The position numbers and the translations under genes are program-made. 64,000 bases of DNA from Verrucosispora sioxanthis (lineage in GTDB: Bacteria; Actinomycetota; Actinomycetes; Mycobacteriales; Micromonosporaceae): contig NZ_SAIY01000011.1 of the NCBI RefSeq assembly GCF_010560025.1, positions 124,001 through 188,000 of the forward strand. Direction: 5' to 3'. Positions 59,257 to 64,000 of the stretch are shown here, piece after piece. Positions within the stretch are counted from its first letter, which is position 1. Each line of letters opens with the position of its first letter. Under the pieces are notes generated by a model. That model was not told the DNA's origin. It worked only from the letters and a program-made list of their open reading frames with translations, and made no database searches.

Positions 59257-59505
59257 GACGCCTTCCGGGTGAGAGCGCAGGGCAGCGTCCAGATCGTCCT
59301 GTGGGGCACCACCAAGAGCATCGCCGGCGAGCTGCCGGTCGCTCCTACCACCGGCGGGTGGCCAGCGCCCGGTGCACCCCGATATGCGCTCATAGCCCGG
59401 GTCACCACCGGCTCGATGTGGGTCGATAAGACCAGCCGGAGCCATGGGCCCAACTCCTGGTTCCCGGTCGGCACCGACAGCGAATTGCATGCTGTACTCC
59501 AGCAA
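59257..59505 (+). pseudogene. remnant of a possible PA-IL-like lectin or beta-sandwich domain
   Basis: About 80 codons keep protein-like character: GDAFRVRAQGSVQIVLWGT, WPAPGAPRYALIARVTTGS and GPNSWFPVGTDSELHAVLQ. The alternation of strands and the IRASGxV / RYALIxRV pattern resembles secreted PA-IL-like galactose-binding domains of actinomycetes. Flanking sequence is not coherent and no start is present. In the 0.85-kb stretch 58895-59740 I see no other feature. Confidence 0.3.
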
Positions 59506-59740
59506 TGGCGACCCGATGCCGCAGCTGGTTCCTGCTCTCCTACGGACTCGCCCCGCGTCGGCCTCGCCGTCATCGCCCGCCACTGCCGCTCGCGCATGCC
59601 GTCCGGCCCGGTCGCGCGGATCGCAGGCCGGCCGGCGCGAGGCCCTGGTGGGCGACCTGCTCGCGCCGGCCGGGTCCGCCGCTTGCAGGTACCCCTACCT
59701 CGGCTGACAGCTGTCTTCGATTACTACCAGGTGGCGGTGG

Positions 59741-60394
59741 TCAGGGGAGAACCTCGAAGGTCCAGGCCTTGGCGCCGGAGGTGATGGTGGCGCCGTTGGA
59801 GGCGAGCTTTGCGGTGACTTCGAAGGTGACGGTGTAGGTGCCGGCGGCGTCGAAGCCCCAGTTGACGTGGGCGTGGGTGTTGCGGTTGACGTTGAGGCTG
59901 TCGGGCAGGCCGTTGCCGCTGTCGAACAGCACCGTCGGGGTGCCGCCGGAGACGGTGTAGACGCTGAATCCGGCCGGCCCGGTGACGTTTGTGAGCTTGA
60001 AGGTGACGCGGTTGTTCTGGAACACGCCGCTGGGCACCTCGGTGGTGTTCCAGCCGGCCCAGAGCAGTCCGGCGGTGTTGCTCTGGGGCAGCACCCAGGC
60101 CTGGCCGCCGGTGCCGAGGAACGACCAGGCGCTGCCGCCGGGCACGGTGAGCTTGGCCGTGGCGGGAACGCGTAGCACGACGTCGGCGGGGTTTCGTTCC
60201 ACTGACGGGGTGACGGTGTCGTCGAGCAGGTTGACGGCCAGTGCGCCGCCGGCGTAGTCGACGTCGATGACGTCGACGTGGCCGCTGGAGAGCACGACCG
60301 GTGCTGCGGCGGCGGGGGTGGCGGTGCCGGCCAGCAGCGCTGCGGCCAGGGTGAGACCGACGAGGAATCGGCTGCGGATACGCACGGGAATCAC
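59741..60394 (-). CDS. choice-of-anchor M / actinobacterial surface-anchored protein
   Basis: A 217-residue exported protein with a GTG start overlapping the preceding stop (GTGA). Signal peptide ~1-31 (ends PAAAA). The domain SSGHVDVIDVDYAGGAL ... THAHVNWGFDAAGTYTVTFE is the actinobacterial surface-anchored domain found with anchored-repeat ABC transporters; the HxHxxW stretch (THAHVNW) may bind metal. No LPxTG sorting signal or C-terminal TM is present, so it may be released or held by partners. Paralogue of the next gene. Confidence 0.88.
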   Translation of the reverse strand: MIPVRIRSRFLVGLTLAAALLAGTATPAAAAPVVLSSGHVDVIDVDYAGGALAVNLLDDTVTPSVERNPADVVLRVPATAKLTVPGGSAWSFLGTGGQAWVLPQSNTAGLLWAGWNTTEVPSGVFQNNRVTFKLTNVTGPAGFSVYTVSGGTPTVLFDSGNGLPDSLNVNRNTHAHVNWGFDAAGTYTVTFEVTAKLASNGATITSGAKAWTFEVLP

Positions 60395-61038
60395 GACCGC
60401 ACCACGACGCGCAGGGTGGCGGGTTCGCTGATGACCTGCTGGCCGGTGGCGGCGAGGGTGCCGGTGGCACGGAAGGTGATGCGGTAGGTGCCGGCGCAGT
60501 CGAAGGCCCAGTTGGCGTGCGTGTGGTCGCCGGCGGTCACCGCGATGGTGTCGGGCAGGCCGTCGCCGCTGTCGGCGAGGATGGTGGGCTGCCCGACGGC
60601 GTTCTCGGTGTAGATGGCGAGTTGGCCGGGTCCGCTGACCGACTGCAGTTTGAGAGCGAGGGCGTCGGCGGTGAAGGTGCCGGGCTCGACCTCCTCGGCG
60701 GCGATGCCGGGCCAGACGAGGTTGGTGTTCTGGATCTCGGGCAGGATCCACACCTTCGACACGCCGGGGGTGCCGAGGAATCCGAAGGCGGGGTCGTTGG
60801 GGACGGTGACCTTGGCCTGCCGCTTGACGACGATCTTGACCTCGCTGGCGGCGTACTCGACGTCGTTGTCCTCGTCGTGGACGCCGAGTTCCAGTTCGCC
60901 GGCCTCGTAGGCGATGTCGACCAGGTCGAGGTGCCCGGAGTTGAACGTCACTACGGATGCCTGCGCCGGTGGCGCTGCCGCGAGCAGCGCCGCGGTCACC
61001 GCTCCGGAGGCGAGCAGCAGGCGGATGGGCTTACGCAC
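60391..61038 (-). CDS. choice-of-anchor M / actinobacterial surface-anchored protein
   Basis: A 215-residue exported protein; GTG 61038 has AAGGAG seven bases upstream. Signal peptide ~1-27 (ends AQAS). The same domain appears: FNSGHLDLVDIAYEAGELEL and DHTHANWAFDCAGTYRITF, with the HTHANW motif. It overlaps its paralogue by 4 bases. A Zur/Fur-like box lies 46-58 bases upstream, suggesting zinc- or manganese-responsive control. Confidence 0.88.
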   Translation of the reverse strand: MRKPIRLLLASGAVTAALLAAAPPAQASVVTFNSGHLDLVDIAYEAGELELGVHDEDNDVEYAASEVKIVVKRQAKVTVPNDPAFGFLGTPGVSKVWILPEIQNTNLVWPGIAAEEVEPGTFTADALALKLQSVSGPGQLAIYTENAVGQPTILADSGDGLPDTIAVTAGDHTHANWAFDCAGTYRITFRATGTLAATGQQVISEPATLRVVVRS

Positions 61039-61074
61039 AGAGAAACTCCTTCCCGTGGTCCCCATTGGACCACA

Positions 61075-61104
61075 GCTATTAGTAACGATAGTCGTTTTCA
61101 ATAA
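61075..61104 (-). promoter_or_regulatory. Zur/Fur-family operator-like box
   Basis: On the minus strand, TTATTGAAAACGA-CTA-TCGTTACTAATAG: AACGA-CTA-TCGTT (61096-61084) is a perfect core and 9 of 13 outer pairs match. The TGAAAACGACTATCG part is close to actinobacterial Zur boxes. It lies between the permease stop (61159) and the surface protein start (61038). Confidence 0.55.
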
Positions 61105-61158
61105 GACGGGGAAGGGTCGACCGGGAGCCGTTTCTCACCACCGGCCCGCGGTCCTGGC

Positions 61159-62097
61159 CTACCGCAGCGACGCCGAGGGGTCCTGCGGGCGCGTGAGATC
61201 GGGCACCGACGAGGATCGGACGACGTCGGCGGATTCCCGCCCACGGCAACGACGCATCCGTTTGGTCAGCAGGCCGTGTCGTGGGGCGAGCAGCCAGGCG
61301 GCGAGGAAGATGGCGGTGGCGACCAGGACGATGGTGCCGCCGACGGGGGTGTCGTAGCTCCAGGACAGGTAGAGCCCGACGAGCGCCGAGGTGCCGCCGA
61401 TTGTCGGGGCGAGCAGCATCATCACGCCGAGCCGGTCGGTGAGCAGGCGGGCCGCCGCAGCCGGGGTGATCAGCAGCGCGAGGACGAGGATGTTGCCGAT
61501 GGTCTGCAGGGAGATGACCACGGCCAGGGTGACCAGGACGTAGAGCACGATGTCGAGCCAGAAGACCGGCAGCCCCATCGCGCGGGACATCTCCCGGTCC
61601 AGGCAGAGGGAGACGAATTCCTTGTGCAGGGCGAGCACCAGGCCGAGGATGACCAGGCCGGTGCCGCCGACGACGTAGAGGTCCCGGTCGGGAATGCCGG
61701 TGATCGAGCCGAACAGGAACTGTTGAAGTGACCCGGCGTATCCGGGGGCCTGCGAGATGATCACGATGCCGAGGGCGAACGCGCCGACCAGGAAGACCCC
61801 GATGATCGAGTCCTCCTTGACGCGCCGGTTCTGGGAGAAGATCGCGATCAGCAGTGCGGTGGCGACGCCGGCGACGGCGCCGCCGAGGACCAGGCTGCCC
61901 TGTAGGACGAAGGCGACCGCGATACCCGGGAAGACGGCGTGGGCCACGGCGTCGCCGATGAAGGCCATCCCACGGAGCACGACGTAGCAGCCGACGACAC
62001 CGCAGACGATGCTGGACATCACCGCGATCGCCAGCGCCTTGGGCAGGAACGCGAGGTCGGGGTTGAACAGGTCGGTGAGGAAGTCGGTGATCGACAT
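61159..62097 (-). CDS. anchored-repeat-type metal ABC transporter permease
   Basis: A 312-residue permease of the ZnuB/MntB (ABC-3) family with about nine TMs: ALAIAVMSSIVCGVVGCYVV, GDAVAHAVFPGIAVAF, LILITPAA-like LALLITPAAAARLL and GGTSALVGLYLSWSYDTPVG. Its ATG shares one base with the ATPase stop (TGATG). It imports zinc or manganese with the ATPase and substrate-binding protein. The C-terminal ~35 residues are hydrophilic. Confidence 0.92.
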   Translation of the reverse strand: MSITDFLTDLFNPDLAFLPKALAIAVMSSIVCGVVGCYVVLRGMAFIGDAVAHAVFPGIAVAFVLQGSLVLGGAVAGVATALLIAIFSQNRRVKEDSIIGVFLVGAFALGIVIISQAPGYAGSLQQFLFGSITGIPDRDLYVVGGTGLVILGLVLALHKEFVSLCLDREMSRAMGLPVFWLDIVLYVLVTLAVVISLQTIGNILVLALLITPAAAARLLTDRLGVMMLLAPTIGGTSALVGLYLSWSYDTPVGGTIVLVATAIFLAAWLLAPRHGLLTKRMRRCRGRESADVVRSSSVPDLTRPQDPSASLR

Positions 62098-62840
62098 CAG
62101 GTCGCCCTCACGAGTTTCAGCAGGGGTGAGGTTTCGCTCACGCCGAAGGTCTTGGTCCACAACTCGGCGTCCTGCAGGTCCGCAGGGTGCCCGTCGGCGA
62201 TGATCCGGCCGTTGAGCAGGAGCAGTCGGGTGCAGGTGTCCACCGCGGCGACGAGGTCGTGGGTGGTCATCAGCACCGCGTGCCCCTCGCCGGCCAGGCT
62301 GGTGAACAGCCGGCCCAGCAGTTCCTGGGTGGGCATGTCCAGGCCGGTGAACGGCTCGTCGAGCAGCAGGATGCGCGGCGCGAGGGCGAGAGCCCGGGCG
62401 ACCAGGACGCGTTGGCGTTGCCCACCGGACAGCTCACCGACCGGCCGCCGGCGCAGTTCGGTGAGCTGTACGCGGTCCAGGGCGTCGCCGACGGACCGCC
62501 AGTCGGGCACACCGGGGCGGCGGAGCAGCCCCATGCGGCCGGTCCGGCCGCTCATCACGGCCTGCTCCACGGAGATGGGAAAGTCCCAGGTGAACTCGTG
62601 ACGCTGCGGGACGTAGCCGATCTCGGACCGGCCGGGACGCGACGGTCTGCCCTCCACCAGCACCCGACCGGCACGGGTGCTGGTCAGTGCCAGGATGGCG
62701 CGCAGCAGTGTGGTCTTTCCGGCGCCGTTGGGTCCGAGTAGCCCGACCAGCTCGCCGCGATCGAGGTGCAGCCGTACGTCCCGCAGGACCGCCCGGCCGC
62801 CGAGGTCCACGTCCAGCCCGTCGATCTCAAGTGCTCTCAC
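62097..62840 (-). CDS. anchored-repeat-type metal ABC transporter ATP-binding protein
   Basis: A 247-residue ATPase of the ZnuC/MntA type: Walker A LGPNGAGKTTLL, Q-loop YVPQRHEF, signature LSGGQRQR, Walker B ILLLDEPFTG, H-loop TTHDLV. GTG 62840 overlaps the surface protein stop (GTGA). It energises uptake through the permease. Confidence 0.94.
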   Translation of the reverse strand: MRALEIDGLDVDLGGRAVLRDVRLHLDRGELVGLLGPNGAGKTTLLRAILALTSTRAGRVLVEGRPSRPGRSEIGYVPQRHEFTWDFPISVEQAVMSGRTGRMGLLRRPGVPDWRSVGDALDRVQLTELRRRPVGELSGGQRQRVLVARALALAPRILLLDEPFTGLDMPTQELLGRLFTSLAGEGHAVLMTTHDLVAAVDTCTRLLLLNGRIIADGHPADLQDAELWTKTFGVSETSPLLKLVRAT

Positions 62841-63823
62841 CGTTGATCCTCCGGTGCGGCGATCGCGCGCTCCCGCTCGGCCCGTCGTCGGGCACCGCGT
62901 CCGCGCAACAGCAGAACGACCAGGCCGACAGCGAGCACGACGGCAGTCCCGGCCAGCACCGTGATCAGGGGCGTCTGGGAACCACCGGTCCGGTTGTCGG
63001 CTCCGACCGGTTCCTGGCCGGGCGGTTCCTGGCCAGCCGGTGCGGCGATGTCCGCGGTGGCGGCGAAGGCCTCGTCGGCGCTGGTGGCGTCTCCCACGGC
63101 GAAGCGCAGTGTCCGGGTCGCCGACACCTCCTCGCCGTTGACCAGGTCGGCTGACACCTGCACCGCGACGAGGTAGACACCCGGTGCGGAGAAGACCCAG
63201 TTGGCGTGGGTGTGGGTGTTGACCTCGACCCAGAAGGGCTGGGCCGTCGACTCGGCCGATCGCCAGAGCGGTTGCGGCGGTGCGAAGTTGCCCGACTGGA
63301 GGTAGGTCGTGAGGGTTCCTGGACCGCGCACGCCGAGCAGGGTCAGGGTGACCCCCCGGTCGATGGTCTGCATCACCCGGGGATCCTGGGTGTTCCAGCC
63401 GAGCCAGACGACATCCTGGACCTGGACCTGCGGCACCACGTACGCCTGCTGGCCGGCCTCGATGCCGAGGAAGGCGTACGCCGGGTCGTCGGGAACGGTC
63501 TGCTGCGCGGCGTCGGACACCCGCAGCAGCGTGTCGTCGGGGTCACGCCACACCGGTTGCGCCTGCGTGCCGTCGTGGATCAGCAGGGTCCACCTGTCGT
63601 CGACGTAGCGGGGACCGATGTCGATGTGTCCGGCGGACAGCTCCACCCGGCCGGTGGCGAGGGGCTGGTCGGCCGCGATCGACTGGCTGAGGTTCGGCGT
63701 CGGCTCGGCCGCCCGCGCCGGGGGTGGTGCCAGGGCCTGTGCCGTCGCCAACACGATCGACGTCGCGAGCGCGCCGCGCAGGATGACTGTGGTAGCGCGG
63801 GTGCGGCGCGCCCGTCCTGCCAT
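62837..63823 (-). CDS. membrane-anchored surface protein of the metal transporter
   Basis: A 328-residue protein; ATG 63823 has GGAGG eight bases upstream. Signal peptide ~1-38 (ends ARAA), surface-anchored domain ~55-245 (LSAGHIDIGPRYVDDRW, VNTHTHANWVFSAPGVYLV), a Pro/Glu linker and a C-terminal TM ~292-312 (TPLITVLAGTAVVLAVGLVV) followed by an Arg-rich tail. Unlike the two small paralogues it is anchored in the membrane. It lies between the binding protein and the ATPase, typical of anchored-repeat ABC operons; it may help deliver metal. Confidence 0.88.
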   Translation of the reverse strand: MAGRARRTRATTVILRGALATSIVLATAQALAPPPARAAEPTPNLSQSIAADQPLATGRVELSAGHIDIGPRYVDDRWTLLIHDGTQAQPVWRDPDDTLLRVSDAAQQTVPDDPAYAFLGIEAGQQAYVVPQVQVQDVVWLGWNTQDPRVMQTIDRGVTLTLLGVRGPGTLTTYLQSGNFAPPQPLWRSAESTAQPFWVEVNTHTHANWVFSAPGVYLVAVQVSADLVNGEEVSATRTLRFAVGDATSADEAFAATADIAAPAGQEPPGQEPVGADNRTGGSQTPLITVLAGTAVVLAVGLVVLLLRGRGARRRAERERAIAAPEDQR

Positions 63824-63837
63824 CACTGGTTCCTCCA

Positions 63838-64000
63838 TCACTTGTTCGTGCTCAGGCAGTCGCGCAGCGATTCGGCGTTGAACCGCATCATCTCCGCGTA
63901 GGTGGTGACGTCGCGATCGAACGCGTCGCCGTAGATCGGGCACACCTGCAGGTCCTCCTCCCGGGCCACCTCGGTCAGGGTGGCGGACCGGGCGGCCAGG
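63838..64000 (-). CDS. C-terminus of the metal ABC substrate-binding protein (partial)
   Basis: The last ~53 codons (SATLTEVAREEDLQVCPIYG, DAFDRDVTTYAEMMRFNAES, LRDCLSTNK) and stop at 63838 are visible; the gene reads in from the right edge. The end pattern fits ZnuA-like solute-binding proteins. It lies 14 bases upstream of the surface protein gene, so the operon starts beyond the window. Confidence 0.75.
   Translation of the reverse strand, partial: LAARSATLTEVAREEDLQVCPIYGDAFDRDVTTYAEMMRFNAESLRDCLSTNK

Noticed and set aside
1..64000. CRISPR arrays, rRNA genes, prophage structural genes
   Set aside because: No regularly spaced direct repeats, rRNA sequences or phage morphogenesis proteins were seen.

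Overview
The window is very GC-rich DNA with dense, tightly overlapping genes (many GTGA/ATGA stop-start overlaps), frequent GTG starts and actinobacterial families: a conservon, deazaflavin-dependent nitroreductase-like protein, CBM2/CBM13-armed secreted polysaccharidases, PaaX, and an anchored-repeat ABC transporter. This fits a filamentous actinomycete, most likely Micromonosporaceae (inference from gene content; no rRNA is present).

Layout. 1-12.8 kb: secreted carbohydrate-binding protein with CBM2, ArsR regulator and MDR oxidoreductase, a NarL-type two-component pair, a CBM2 esterase, PaaX regulator, SDR, GH15 glucoamylase-type enzyme and an alpha/beta hydrolase. 12.9-15.3 kb: TetR regulator with a palindromic operator, an extended SDR and a redoxin-like protein, closed by a strong terminator. 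15.4-19.9 kb: a plant-polymer locus with a GH10-CBM13-GH62 arabinoxylanase and a cutinase/polyester-hydrolase-like enzyme carrying a nearly identical CBM13. 20-25 kb: HtrA lipoprotein, then an XRE regulator, an ImmA/IrrE-like metallopeptidase, a large membrane protein, a PAP2-like membrane protein and a CobW fragment. 25.4-34.5 kb: a compact diterpenoid cluster (AraC regulator, P450, class I terpene synthase, class II diterpene cyclase) running straight into a complete conservon (sensor kinase-like CvnA, roadblock CvnB, DUF742 CvnC, GTPase CvnD). 34.5-42.7 kb: two tandem serine hydrolases (one frameshifted), an FtsX-type ABC transporter and its two-component system, tied together by two identical 16-bp palindromes. 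42.7-48.3 kb: MDR/MerR pair, a hypothetical gene and a second FtsX-type ABC transporter. 48.3-55.8 kb: a membrane/envelope block bounded on one side by a 125-bp inverted repeat: tandem-PAP2 protein, a DedA-glycosyltransferase fusion, frameshifted DUF998 and DedA genes and an OmpR-type two-component system. 56.1-59.7 kb: a tRNA-Arg 3' half that looks like an attachment site, a TetR/SDR/nitroreductase set and gene debris including an IS3 transposase remnant. 59.7-64 kb: the minus-strand anchored-repeat ABC transporter operon with three surface proteins and a Zur/Fur-like box.

The most interesting units are the conservon-linked diterpene operon, the CBM13-bearing cutinase, the TCS/ABC regulon defined by the shared palindrome, and the repeat-bounded PAP2/DedA region. 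Three single-base frameshifts (near 36.5, 52.8 and 53.4 kb) lie in or next to short homopolymer runs, so they may be sequencing errors rather than real decay.

All assignments come from reading the sequence and knowledge of protein families; no database search was run.
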